Source: Laetiporus sulphureus 93-53
Taxonomy: Eukaryota > Basidiomycota > Agaricomycetes > Polyporales > Laetiporaceae
NCBI RefSeq assembly: GCF_001632365.1
Contig: NW_024468511.1
Location: 810,694 to 874,693, forward strand
Length of the DNA stretch: 64,000 bases
Direction: 5' to 3'
Positions 47,548 through 59,322 of this stretch are shown in pieces (position 1 is the stretch's first letter; each line of letters opens with the position of its first letter). The position numbers and the translations under genes are program-made. The notes under the pieces are model-generated. The model saw only the letters and a list, made by a program, of their open reading frames with translations, was not told the DNA's origin and searched no databases.

Positions 47548-49637
47548 ATGGTAAGAGGTCTTCTCCTGCTCATACATCAGTTTCATGTTCTCAAATCTTC
47601 TGTCTGTCGCAGGGTCAAACACTATCTTTTCCTGGTTGGTTTTCTTATCCCAATGGCATGCTCGCAACTCTTTCTTACCGTGTACCGTTTATGCAGCGAC
47701 GGACAAGAGTACGGAGCAAGGAGGAAACCATATATTTCACTATGGTGTATCTGAGATGCAGGGATGGAGGTATTGTAAGTGGCCATCTTCGCGTTTTTTT
47801 CTTACATTGCGGGCAGGGAAAGCTGCGTATCGACTTTCTTCGCGTTGGATCTAACGGGACTTCGTCTTTTAGCTATGGAGGACGTTCATACTGTCGTGTT
47901 GAATCTCGATGAGGGGCGATCAGAATCTAACGCATTCTTCGCCGTCTACGATGGCCATGGCGGTACGTGCAATGATCTCTATAGCGGCGGTTGCAAGTCA
48001 TAATGCGTGGGATATTCAGGTGGCGGTGCATCCAAATATGCGGGAGAACATGTGCACAAACGATTGATAGACACTGAAGCATATCAAAGGGGAGATTATC
48101 GGGCGGCATTGAAGACCGCTTTCCTCAAGACGGACGAGGACATGCGAACCGGTACGTGAAAGGTTGACGTCTGTGGGGATATCTCGTAATCCGGCCACCC
48201 TAGACCCAACATTCAAACGGGACGGTTCGGGCTGTACCGCAGTCGCTGCGCTCGCGACAACCGACGGCAGGGTCTACGTTGTGCGTTTGCATCCGACTGT
48301 ACACCCCAAACCGTGTTGACGATTGACTGCAACAGGCGAATGCCGGAGACTCGAGGTCTGTGCTTAGTGTGAAAGGCGGGGCCGAACAGCTTAGTTTCGA
48401 TCACAAGCCGACTAATGAACGTAAGCATGATCATCGCTGAGAAATAGCTCATTCTCATTGACACACTCAGCCGAGAAGAATCGTATCACTGCCGCGGGCG
48501 GGTACGTGTCCTATGGGCGAGTAAATGGCGAGTGGTCTCTTGAGTTGCAGGATTCCGTGAAAGTCTAATTTCTTTAGTACTCAGGGAACTTGGCTTTGGC
48601 GCGGGCGCTGGGTGATTTCGACTACAAGAAGAATGATTCGTTATCGGCCGAAGCACAAATTATCACTGGCGACCCAGAGATTATCGAACACGATGTCACT
48701 GAAGAAGATGAATTCTTCATCGTTGCCTGCGATGGTCGGTCGGAACATTTTTTTCTTGGCCTGCGTGCTGATATATATTCAAACAGGTATCTGGGATTGT
48801 TTGACTTCTCAGCAGGCAGTCAACGTCGTCCGCATACTTGTCTCTCAGGGCAAGCAGCTGACTGAGATCTGCGAAGAAATTTGTGATCTATGCATGGCCC
48901 CCGATACCCAAGGTGGCAACGGCATTGGCTGCGACAACATGACGCTCATGATTGTAGCCATCCTACATGGTCGTACTGTTCAGGAGTGGGCAGATTGGAT
49001 CACTGACCGAGTCAAGGAAAACTACGGCTATCCCACACCTCACGAAGTTCCTCAGCTCTATTCGCAGTCTAGGATCAACTCTTTCAAGGCAAGGAAGGCG
49101 TCCCACGACGAACTCATGAGGAGGCGACGAGAGAGCGGGAACAAGGCAAATATGGATGACTTTGACGAGGTGGAAGCAGGCGCTGCATTTCGGGCGTTGG
49201 CACACCGCGTCCTCGGAGGTACCGGCGGCATGACGTTCAATTCGATCAACAATGCGGAGCCCCTGATGTTCGACAACGAGAATGAGGACGATGAGGATTC
49301 ATATGTCGAGACCCCGACCGGCCCGTCGCTCCATGCCGAGGACAACGAGTTTACGTCTGTCATTTTCGGCAAGCGTGACGAGACAAAAAGCCTAAAGGAG
49401 CAGCTTGATGAGCTGGAGATGGACGGGGATTTGGATGGGGATAGGGATGTGTCATCCGATGACACTCATTCCTCCTCAAGCAAGCTCCAGGGCGAGGCGC
49501 CGCCATCTCCTGCACCCACGACGAACGGCGATGCCCACCCGAAGGAGTCGAGTCCGAAACCACAAGGAGACGCTCCGAGCGGAGCGGTGAAGGCAGAAGG
49601 CTTGCTAGATACGAGCGAAAGTCCGTTTAATGTTTGA
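47548..49637 (+). CDS. PTC2: PP2C-type Ser/Thr phosphatase (Ptc2/Ptc3-like)
   Basis: Metal-dependent protein phosphatase, most like yeast Ptc2/Ptc3, which act in stress MAPK and checkpoint signalling. The ATG (47548-47550) is followed at once by a GTAAGA intron (47551-47612), so exon 1 has only the start codon inside the coding region. The protein begins MGQTLSFPATDKSTEQGG, with Gly2 fit for N-myristoylation. Metal-site motifs: GWRYSMEDVHTV, FFAVYDGHGG, VANAGDSRSVLSVKGG, NLALARALGDFDYKKND, FIVACDG and GCDNMTLMIV. About eight introns. The catalytic domain ends near TVQEWADWITDRVKENYG, and a 200-residue acidic, Ser-rich tail follows to ESPFNV at 49637. Complete; no key residue missing. Confidence 0.92.
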
Positions 49638-49913
49638 TATACCCGAGGATAGGTTTTTCTGCACCCATGTTGTATTCGTTTCTCCTCTGCTCTCTCCCCG
49701 TGTGGGATTAGCTTTATCTATTTGTCTCTGCGCTGTGTCCGTCCCACGAATGTTCACCGTTGTATCCGCTGTATGCATCCGGCCACGCTCATGTCCACGA
49801 ACAGCTGCCTAGTAGTACCAATAATGAGCTTGTGATCTGTACCTTCTGTACATTCCCGTTATTCATTGTCTGTGTCAGGCCTCATAAAGGGTAGACTGTA
49901 TTACAGCAGCGGA

Positions 49914-51925
49914 TCACAGTACGTCGCGCAACACAATCAGCTCTCCTTCGCACAGGCACACCATGGCACTTTTGCTCCCCGCCTCAATCAGACCGACCCC
50001 CAGCAGAGATCCGGCTCCTCCGCCACCAACCTTGACTACAGCTTGCTTCGCCCACTTCTCCTGCGTTGATGCGCCTCGGTAGATGTAGACGTTCCCGCCG
50101 ATGTCCCGTGACCCGCTCTCGAATGCCAGTACGGCTTTCGACGAGACGTGGTGCGTAAAGCGCGTATCTCGCTTCGATGCCAACACGAACGCAAGCGCAG
50201 AGTACGTCGAGGTATGTATCCAGGCAGGTTTGTCGTTCGCTTCGCTTCCAGCGGACAGCTCATACAAAAGTCCGTCTACGCCATTCTTGAGTACAAGAGA
50301 CGGCCGTCCGGCATGTGCGCCAGGGAACGGTGTCGATAGCAGGTGAGTAGGCGCATCGTCCCCATGCGCATAGGGAGGGCGAGATCCATCCGCGTGCACC
50401 CACGTCACACAGACAGTACGGCCGACGCCCAGATCGAGCTCGTCGTCCATTTCCTCCTTCGCTAAGCTCGGGACCCCCGTTCCTAGCCCGAGTCCACTGA
50501 TGTCTTCTCCCTGCATTGCAGCAGTGTACTTCTCCAAAGCCTCGCGGATCGCCCACAGCTCGGACGGGTCGAGTGTCTCTGGGACTTCGGCGTCCTCGTC
50601 GGATGCCGTTGCGGATGCTTCGCGCGAACCCGCGGCGGCGAAGACCTGAGACCACCGCGTGCCCTCGTGCGCCTTTTCGAGGTGCAGCGTGAGCACGCCG
50701 TACGTGTGCTCCGCCTGGCGGTCCCAGGTCCAGAGGCTCGTCGCTGGCTGGATCGCATCCCAGAGCGCTTTCATATCGAACCGAGGCGGCTTCACCGCAG
50801 GTGCACCGGCACCGTCAACATCCATAGCGTCGTCGCGGATGAGCACGGTAAGCGTGCGTGGGGAGAACGCGACCTTGATGCTGTCTTTGCGCGTGGAGGA
50901 CGGGAGCGGGATGGCGATGGTCACGGAGTCGGAGGTCTGTGTCCAAGAGTACGGAGGAGGCTTCTTCGGTGCATTTTCTCCGTTATCTAGGTTCTCCTCT
51001 GCACGGGGGATCGGGGCGAGCTCGTCCGGAGAGGGCGTGTACTCCGGCGCCGGTGGGGTGTCCAGTGAGCGGTACGCTGAGCCGCTCACAAGCAGGAAGG
51101 CCTGATGCGTGTTGTCGAATGCTGTATACGCAGGCACGTCTGTCCCCCGGCGATGCCATACAATGTCCAGAGGACGCGGCTGTGGCTCTGGTGCCGGCAG
51201 TGGAAGGCTGAATCGCACGGCCCAGATGTCAAATTCGACGGCGCTATGCTTAGTCTTCGACTGCTCGCTGGACGAGAGAGAGTTCTTTGGGTAATGCTTG
51301 GATGATAGGATTACTATGGCGCTCTCTGGCGACGTTTGCACAGCCTGGTGGGCCCTGCAAGGAACGATGTCCTTGGAAGAGCCGTATTGTGGTGGGATGG
51401 ATAGTTCATACGTCCCGAGAAGTTCAGCGGGTCCTTGCTCTGAAACCTGAAGCGCATATAGGTATCCATATCCGTCTGAGACGAAGAGGGAGGTGGCGGA
51501 GAGGAACGCAGCGGAGGGATACTCGCGCTGCGGAGCGTCTGAGCCGGGTGATTGTATTGACTTGGGTAGCTCGTAGAGCACGCTCGTTGACGGCTCGAGC
51601 GAGGCCTACTTTTGTGGAGAACAAATTATATCCCATAGTCTCAGGAACAAAATGCGACACTCACCTTGTCGAGCTGAACAGAAACGACCCTTAGGTCCGC
51701 ATCAACATATACTGCACTCCCACTCGGAGATATGGTAAGGTGATTGTGCGAAATGCGACTCTGCACCTCCTGGAAGGAGACAAGTGATCGACCGGAGACG
51801 TTGCTTTGAGACGGCTTGTACTGGAGGGGGTAGCGGGATACGATGTGCTCCTGATCCAACGGGGCGAGCTTGTATCCCTCAAACTTTGGGTTGAGGAGGC
51901 TGCGAACGGGTTCGAATGTCGACAT
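49914..51925 (-). CDS. NUDCD1: NudC domain-containing protein 1 homologue
   Basis: Start at 51925 (MSTFEPVRSLLNPKFEGYKL). An intron near 51600-51660 leads to a long open exon with LYELPKSIQSPGSD and LFVSDGYGYLYALQVSEQ. A CS (p23-like) domain sits in the middle: YSWTQTSDSVTIAIPLPSST then KVAFSPRTLTVLIRDDA. The C-terminal half continues LWTWDRQAEHTYGVLTLHLE and ends in a beta-rich part (GGNVYIYRGASTQEKWAKQA) with the stop at 49914. The whole architecture matches NUDCD1 (CML66), a probable Hsp90-linked co-chaperone for beta-propeller clients. About 630 residues, normal. Its start is divergent from the HAD gene. Confidence 0.85.
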
Positions 51926-52264
51926 GTGGTCAAGCGAAAAAGTACAAAATCATTGGATTTTACGAAGCCTGTGGAATTGGCCTGGCAAACAAGCGCCCGA
52001 GTAATGACCTATAATCACGTGGTCACCGACGCTCTTCCCGGCGTCGACTGCTCAGATTCTGAGAGAACATAGCCTCACTTTGTCCATTTTGAAGTCCACC
52101 TTGCGACTGATCTGCTCAGAGGCCTTGCTCATATTGGTGAGACTAGATGAAGACGCGCTTGACGGAGCTCTAGGTCATTGCTGTCATTGGTCGCTCGTAG
52201 TTTAAAGGGCTCAGCCTCCTCCTCTGTCCATTATCTGATACTGAGTTGCTCGTCTCTGCGTCCT
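51926..52264. promoter_or_regulatory. Divergent promoter between NUDCD1 and HAD genes
   Basis: The 339 bp between two divergent start codons must hold both promoters. No strong TATA element is visible. Confidence 0.5.
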
Positions 52265-53276
52265 ATGGCACCAAACCTTCCGCCAGCACTCTCTGGCATC
52301 GAAGCCCTTGTCTTTGACCTCATGGGCACTTGCACCGACTGGCACACGTCCATCCTCAGCGCCATGCGCGAGCACCCGCCCCCACCGCCACTCAAAGATG
52401 CAGACCTGCCCTCTCTCGCTCTGGACTGGCGCACGGCGTTCTTCCGCTTCATATTCGCTTCATTCAATGCGGGCGAGCAGGCGCCGGACATTGACGTCGT
52501 GCACGCGCGTACGTTGGACGAGCTGTTGCGCGAGAAGGGTGTAAGCAATGAAGTGTGGGATACGCATGTGAGAGAGAAGTTGGTGAAGGCATGGCATTTG
52601 CAGACAGGTGGGTCGGGATGCGAGCAACTGATCTGCAGTCAGAGCTCACCTTTTAGGCACATGTAGCGTGGCCAGATAGCGTTGAGGGTATACGGAGACT
52701 CAAGGAGCGCTGCACGGTGTGAGCTCAACTCCATATTCTTTTATCTCTGACAGCAAGTCGACTACCATGTCAAAACCGTTCATCAGAGTCGTCCTCGCGA
52801 ATGGAACTACCCGCCTCCAGCTCGACATCATCCGCTCTGCACGCCTGCCATTCGACACGCTCTTCTCCTCCCAGATCCTCCAGGCGACCAAGGTTCTCAT
52901 CACTGCATGAATCCGCACCATGACTGCTGACGGTGCACGATCTGCCGCGCAACAGCCTGACCCATTGATCTACCGAAAAGCCCTTGAGTCGCTCGGTCTC
53001 AGGTCGGAGCAGACGGCCATGGTCGCGGCACATGCGTACGACTTGCGCGCTGCAGCGAAGCTGTACGTCAACGCTCGTGTTAATCTCGTTCCACCCGCAC
53101 ACCTTGCCATTTCTGCGTCTTTTGTTGACAGGGGAATGAAGACGGTTTACATCCAGCGACGCACGGAAGACCCGGACGAAGACATGAAGGCAGTCCGCGA
53201 GGACGTGGACATGTTCATTGACGGGGCGGGAAGAGGAGGCGGCTTGATGGAACTGGCCGACATGATGGGAGCGTGA
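52265..53276 (+). CDS. HAD-superfamily hydrolase, haloacid dehalogenase type II
   Basis: Start at 52265 (MAPNLPPALSGIEALVFDLM). HAD motif I is FDLMGTCTDWH with Asp18 the expected nucleophile. Introns join LQT to AWPDSVEGIRRLKERCT, then VVVLANGTTRLQLDIIRSAR (motif II, Thr/Ser in ANGTTR; donor GTGAGC), then FSSQILQATK to PDPLIYRKALESLGL (motif III Lys). Motif IV is MVAAHAYDLRAAAKL. The product, about 270 residues, ends DMMGA at 53276. The family hydrolyses small organic substrates such as 2-haloacids, but many fungal members have unknown substrates. No frameshift is needed once the introns are removed. Confidence 0.82.
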
Positions 53277-53605
53277 GCCTGCCCTCAGGATTTCCACCCT
53301 GCGTTAGATCTGAAGAGATCGGGAATGCTATTTGAGAGTGGCGTAATGATAGACTAGCAGTGGATAGATGTTTCTTTATACGTGCATAATGAGGTTCACT
53401 TCAAATCCAACACTTTGATTCTATGTCATAAAGCTCGAGACCCACTGCACCGTTCGAGAGCTACACTAGCAGCAGTAGCTCAGCGCTCTGGCGAAGGTCG
53501 TCGCGCCTGTCCTGTGCGATTAGGCGCCCGTGATCCTAATTTCTATCACGTGCACCGCGTTTCGTCTCTTAAGCGCTCGGAGTGGCTGGGCCACAGCGGA
53601 TGATA
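53277..53605. other. Spacer before the transposable element
   Basis: About 330 bp downstream of the HAD gene, with no gene seen. It probably includes that gene's 3' untranslated region. Confidence 0.5.
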
Positions 53606-54273
53606 CAGTCGTGGACAACCAAACACGACAAAAATAAAATCAATTTATTCCGCCCGAACGGCTCGTTACTTTCCGATTTTGAGTGCAGATACAGACTCAG
53701 AGTGTCGAGAAACGTCCATAAACGCTTTCTTTGTATTTTTCCCATGCATTTTTGGCATCCGCCAAATTTTTGGGCGAAAATCAGAATTTTTTCAGCCACA
53801 AACATACAGATCAGGTACCATGTATGATTTGTTGGTCTTGAGCTCAAGTCACAATGGCCGAGTCTTGTCATTTAATCCGGGACAAAAGTACTATTGTAGC
53901 AAATCTCATTGGTCAATTCAAATTTTGTCTGTACTTTTGTCCCGGATTAAATGACAAAACTCCCGATGTGCAACTTGCATAATTATTTGCTGAATTTCCA
54001 TCGTTAGTTTTGGCAAATTTTCAACGGAATGATGTACAGGAACTCAAAAGGAGTCGATTGGCACATTTTACGTGATGTTTAGGCCTCTTTTGGGGGGCCC
54101 CCAAAATTTAAGGGGGTCCGGAACAAAAAATCACCTTTTGTGGGCAAACGGTTCGACAGATTTGCCTCAAATTTATTTACAGACACCCTCTCATCAATCC
54201 GGATCGATTCTGATACATATCGGACATTTTTGAAATGTTTCTTAAAATTGTCGTGTTTGGCTGTCCACGACTG
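53606..54273. mobile_element. Non-autonomous Tc1/mariner/pogo-type element
   Basis: Terminal inverted repeats of about 26 bp begin CAGTCGTGGACA and continue with CCAAACACGACAA on both ends (one mismatch seen), flanked on each side by TA (53604-53605 and 54274-54275). A TA target duplication plus a CAGT start is the signature of Tc1/mariner and pogo/Fot1 elements. The 668 bp interior is AT-rich and has no transposase frame, so it would have to be mobilised by a relative elsewhere. It carries a second, unrelated hairpin at 53860-53962. Confidence 0.85.
53860..53962. repeat. 32 bp inverted repeat inside the TA-flanked element
   Basis: Arms 53860-53891 and 53931-53962 are complementary over 32 bp with one mismatch (core TTTAATCCGGGACAAAAGTA), around a 39 bp loop. 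The near-perfect match contrasts with the loosely related rest of the element. Confidence 0.9.
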
Positions 54274-54535
54274 TAGCAGCTCGAAGCGTTGTGCCAACAC
54301 ACAGAAGTAAGCCAGGAGCGTTATCAATCCGCGAGAACCGCGACTATATTGAGTCTGCGGAGTGGGGGTGCGATATATATGAGTATACCAATGTACATGC
54401 ATGACAGTGCGAATGATAATGTACAATCAAGAAGAGGAGAACTAGCAGTACAGATAATCCTATCGACAAACCACCGACACTCGAGACAACTAATAATAGA
54501 AGAGGTAGGAAAGCAGATCCCATCACGTTGTGGTT
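54274..54535. other. Spacer between element and RING gene
   Basis: About 260 bp with no gene seen. It should include the 3' untranslated region of the RING gene. Confidence 0.5.
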
Positions 54536-55416
54536 TCACGCGAACATCCCCGTATATGTATCCGCCCACGTCTCTGCCTCGTCCGTCGGCGGGGGGATCC
54601 GCTCGAGCGCGCTGAAGATGTCGCGGAGCGTGGACGCAGAGGGCATTCGCAGTTGACGGAGCCTATCAGAGACGTCGAAGGGTTCGGTCGAGTCGGGCGC
54701 GGGCGAGGGCGACCGGGAATGGGAGGGCGAGGAAAGGTGGAGAAAGGGCCGACGGCAGGTCGGGCAGGTTGTTTGCTGCGATCGGGGCGATGTGAACATC
54801 GAAAATGAGCTTAGGATCCGGAGAAAGGTAGACTTACTCCTTCGCGCATCCAATTGCGTATGCTGTAAAGATCGAGATATCAGTGGACTAGCGTGGATGC
54901 TGTTGCAGGCAGACACGCACTCTTTTCGGCAAAAGACGTGTCCGCAGCTCTCCACTAAACGGGTGACGCCCAGTTCTTCGATGGGATGTGCTGGAGAGTC
55001 GAGCGCGAGGGCGGTCTCTTCTTCGTCAAGAATGGTCAGGAGGGGATTGAGGCAGATCGGGCAGGGCGAGTCTGCACGAAAGCGATAGCAGATGTCAGAA
55101 CCTCGCAAGAAGCGTCGCAGCACACACTAACCCGCTTGCCCGAGCTGCTCAAGGTCCCTGTGGGTGAGTTTGGGCAGACTGTTGGCGAATGCCTCTTGCC
55201 GTCTGCAAGCGTGCAACGCACGAACGTCAGCATGGCGCCCCCAGACATGGACATCTGGACCGCCACCCACCTTTGCTCATCGGCAGCGATCCGCTGCATG
55301 TGGTCAAACAGGCCGGTGGCACGAGCAAGACTCGCAGACATCCCCGCGGGTGCACTGGCAAGGTCGGTCATGCTGCGGCTTCGAGGGCGGGATGGGTTTG
55401 CGTTGCCGGAGGACAT
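54536..55416 (-). CDS. RING-finger protein, probable E3 ubiquitin ligase
   Basis: Start at 55416 (MSSGNANPSRPRSRSMTDLA). Exons join AADEQR to RQEAFANSLPKLTHRDLEQL, then QAD to SPCPICLNPLLTILDEEET. The RING-HC pairs are CPIC, then CGHVFCRKEC, an intron-split middle (exon read ...AYAIGCARRSKS) and finally CPTCRRPF near 54760. A Ser/Pro-rich segment and a helical tail (RMPSASTLRDIFSALERIPP) end at 54536. Roughly 230 residues. RING proteins of this kind usually recruit an E2 enzyme to ubiquitinate a target; the target is unknown. The middle intron edges are inferred. Confidence 0.75.
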
Positions 55417-56404
55417 GATGATCGCGCCGAGACGGTGGCGAGCGCTGGATGGGTGTCTTGCGAGGTTGTTCTCAGGTGCGTTTGAGATGGTAAATTGGCG
55501 GGGATGCTTACCTGGAGTCGGAATGGTGCTAAGGTAGAGGAGGGAAAGGGCGGGGATCGTGAGGGAGCGTGCAGGCCAGCGAAACAGGCTCCGGCGAGCT
55601 GGACGCGTACGAGGGACGCGATTATGATCGGGAAGCGCCCGTATATTGCGGTGTCACATGCGCATCGCAAATACAGCTCTAGACTACTTGACGATTCCAA
55701 GTCAACAGTTGCTGTGGCAAAATCAGATACTCGGTGCGCACCTAGGCTTGTTGCATCTTCCGTTGGCATGATTTGATGTGGCTGAACGGACATGATGCGA
55801 GAAGGTGCACAATTGAGCTACATACCAGCGCGGGATCGGATCTCGAGCTGCAAAAGAACTGACGTGACCTTCGCTGATGTCCCATTCAGATCACCCAACA
55901 AGTTGTTGCGCCAGATCACCTCGTTCTGCACGCACCTGGTTCACAACGCCGTCCGTGGTGCATGTACTCAGGGACAGCTCCTTGCAGCGGTGACAGTTGT
56001 GGCCATGGCGACGCAACGATAAGGTCAATCTCCTCGGCCCATGCATCTTTTGTTCTGCCTTCGGTCCCGCTCCTTTCCGCCCGTAAAAATATTGTCCATT
56101 GCCATCATCAGCGCCGCATCAACGTCCAATCGGACGCGATGGCGCCGCGCTTGCGGTCAGAAAGCAGGTGCGTTCATCATGGTCCATGTCTTGTTGTCCC
56201 CGGTCGATTGCCGCCCTGCTGCCTCCTTCATATAAGACCTCGGCGACTTTGTCCCCTTCACTTCAGTTCGTCTCCTTCCCGCCTGGCGCTCTCTTCTTTC
56301 CTTTCCCTTGTGCTCACATTCTCTTACTGACGATCGTTTTCGACTTGTATTTTGCGCCATCTCACCCGGTCCTCTGTTGTCTTATACAAAATCTTGCTAT
56401 TGTC
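55417..56404. promoter_or_regulatory. Divergent intergenic region of RING and GH71 genes
   Basis: This 988 bp region between divergent starts has no supported gene. A TATAAG site at 56231-56236 lies about 170 bp before the GH71 start and is a plausible TATA element, and pyrimidine-rich tracts typical of fungal leaders follow it. Confidence 0.45.
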
Positions 56405-58188
56405 ATGCGCGCTTCTACCGTCTTTTCCTCCTTCGTTCTTCTCGCCCTGGCCGGCGTCGCTCCTGCCCTTCCTCTGTCACCATTTCGCCACCACTCAGCC
56501 GCTGTAAAGGCAAGTCAGAAAGCTAAGCGGGATGCCTCGAGCAAGCTCGTCGTGGCACACCACATAGTGGGCAACACGTATCCGTACACGCAAGCCGACT
56601 GGCTCGCGGACATCAACCTCGCCCATGAGTCCGGCCTGGACGGCTTTGCACTCAATGTCGGCCCTGATTCTTGGCAGCCTGCCCGTGTGGCGGATGCGTG
56701 CGTCTTCCCTTCCACCTGTGGCATATTATGTGCTGACCTGCTCGCGCAGATACCAAGCCGCAGAGAACTCGGGCACGGGCTTCAAGCTGTTCATGTCTTT
56801 CGACATGTCCGTGCTTCCCTGTGGGGACGCTTCGGACGCCTCTGCGCTGACGTCGTATATCACAACGTACGCGTCTCATCCGAACCAGCTCACGATGAAT
56901 GGGCGGGTATTTGCGTCCACGTTCTCCGGCTCGGATTGCACGTTCGGCCAGTCAAGCGCAGCCGAGGGATGGACGACACAGTTCATTGACCAGCTGACGG
57001 GGAGCAATGCGGTGCACTTCGTGCCTGCGTTCTTCGTGGACACCAGCTCGTTCTCGACGTTCGATGGTGTGATGGATGGTGTGTTTAACGTAAGCTTTTT
57101 GTGGAACTTCCTTCATTCTCAAAATGCTAAGCACTGCCATTGTACTCATTAGTGGAATGGGGGCTGGCCAACAGAATTGTCTGCATCTGGCCTTTCGACA
57201 GACCTGGCCGCAGCGATTTTCAGCAGCTCCATCCAGTCCGAGCTGAACGCGACCATCGGCTCATTCGCTAGTGACTCCCAGTACGTGAGCGGCCTCAGCT
57301 CGCTGTCGAGCTCCGACAACGGGACGACATTCATCGCCGCCGTGAGCCCGTGGTTCTACACGCACTACGGCAAGAGTTCGTACAACAAGAACGTGAGTCT
57401 GAGCTTCCTTGCCATCCTGCCTGCGGGCGCGCTGACCTCTGCATTGCACAGTTCATCTACCTCTCGGACTACCACCTGTACAATAACCGATGGGACACGA
57501 TCATCGCGAACCGCGACAGTATCGACGTCGTCGAGGTTATCACGTGGAACGACTATGGCGAGTCGCACTACATCGGGCCCATCGAGGGCGCGCAGCCCGA
57601 CTCGCAGGACTGGGTGGACGGGATGGACCACACCGGTGCGTCGGGTGCCTTGGAAATCTAATCACATAACGATGGCGCTGATAAGCACTGCAGGCTGGCT
57701 GGCGATGACGAACTACTACGCGACGGCGTTCCGCACGGGCGCGTACCCCGCGATCACCCAGGACCAGCTGTACCTTTGGGCGCGCCCCCACGCCAAGGAC
57801 GCTAGCGCGTGGAACGACACGATCGGTCCGCCGACCAGCTACCAGCTGGTGCGTCCGTCGCTTCCTACTCTGATCTCCGCCGGCAGCCCCGTACTCATCG
57901 TTCATCGTGTCTCCGCAGACCGAAGACCTCCTCTGGGCAGTCGTGTTCGCGACTGAGCCAGGGACCGTCACGCTGACGACGTCGTCGACGAGCAGCTCCA
58001 CCGTCGCCGTCGGCGCAGGCGTGACGCAGCTCTTGATGGATCTCGCGGACGGCGCGGGTATGGCGGGCACGCTCACGCGCAACGGGCAGACGGTGCTCGC
58101 TGTTGACCCTGGAGACGCGTATACGTTCACGACGACCCCGGAGTTCTATAACTTCAATGCGTTTGTCGCGTACGCAACCTCGGGTTAG
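56405..58188 (+). CDS. Secreted alpha-1,3-glucanase, GH71
   Basis: Start at 56405. MRASTVFSSFVLLALAGVAP is a signal peptide, followed by a basic KAKRDAS stretch that may be a processing site. The GH71 domain follows: KLVVAHHIVGNTYPYTQADW, INLAHESGLDGFALNVGPDS, joined over an intron to YQAAENSGTGFKLFMSFDMS. Further on are FVPAFFVDTSSFSTFDGVMD, FN to WNGGWPTELSASGL across an intron, FIAAVSPWFYTHYGKSSYNK, VVEVITWNDYGESHYIGPIE, and the C-terminal beta domain ending AFVAYATSG at 58188. At least six introns. GH71 enzymes cut alpha-1,3-glucan, a polymer of fungal cell walls, so a role in wall remodelling or mycoparasitism is likely. No carbohydrate-binding module is seen. Confidence 0.92.
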
Positions 58189-59322
58189 GCGAAGAGAGGC
58201 GAAACTCGCTGCCTTTCGTGGCTCTACCGAGCTGAGGGGCTCACCGTTGCCAAGCTCTTCACCCGACCATGTGGCCCGCATCGCTGGGACCCCTGCCCCT
58301 TTACCAAACTCCGTACCCTCCTCTCCTGGATATGTCTATATTCGTTGTTCGCTACGGGCTGTGCCCGCAGTGCCTGGCCTGGCAGCTGTGCGATGCTGTC
58401 TGGTCAGATGTACCCCCTAGCGTGTCGATGCGCGCTGAAAATTGTTTTGGTGTATCGTCTAGACGACCTACACATGCTGTGCTTTGCTTTGTCACTGTAT
58501 CGATAGTCGACTGCTAGACGTGTCGCTGGTTGTATTGCAATCTATATGTCATCTGATGCTAAGTTTTTGCTCGTCGCGTGGAATTCGCGTCAAAAACCAA
58601 CGTGTTTACAGCCATCATGGAGCCGGGCGGAATTTTGTTCTGTCTATAATTGTCCGACAATTCTTGCTCAACAGAGCGTGTCATGGTCGTCCGTTCTGTA
58701 TCAGGTGGTTCTGAGCGTCGCAATATACGGCCGTATGAACCGCTCGCGTACATTATGCGTTACTAATGCCTGGGTATCAGACGGCTATGTAGACACGTTA
58801 AGTGGCCGCGTTCTTACGCGTCTGTGGCGTGATATCTACTCACAAGGGTAGTAGCACCCTTCCATGGCAGCACCGGGCCACATGGTCTTTGTGGCTTCAC
58901 ACACTGCAGCCATACATTTTGTACGGCGAGGTATTGCACTACGCGTTGTGCCGTTGTGAGGCCGTGGCATCGTGTCTCTCATAATGAACCAATTGGCAGT
59001 GTTCATACCAATACAACGCTTACCCTAACTCGCGTTTTACTTCGGACATTTGCACCGTAAATGGTTGGAGAACGCATAGCAGACCGTTTGAACCTGCGTA
59101 TAACTCAATGTGGGCAAATACGGTTTCCTGTGAACTAGCAACATCTTTCACACCTATCACTATCCCGCTTTCACATTGAAAAATATCAGTGATACATGAT
59201 TACGATGATGCGCATGCTGGATTTTCAGTGCCGTAGAGCTGCCACCCTGAGATCCATGCGCATACTACTCGCCCCTGCATTGAGACCTGAGCAGAAGCGG
59301 AACACGGTTTTAGTCACTCATG
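58189..59322. other. Convergent 1.1 kb spacer, no gene seen
   Basis: It lies between the GH71 stop and the SNIP1-like stop. It holds only frames of 60-105 codons without domains. Confidence 0.45.

Noticed and set aside
52719..52910. Frameshift in the HAD gene between ERCT and VVLANGTTR
   Set aside because: Using donor GTGAGC two bases downstream and the acceptor CATCAG restores the frame exactly, so no lesion is needed.
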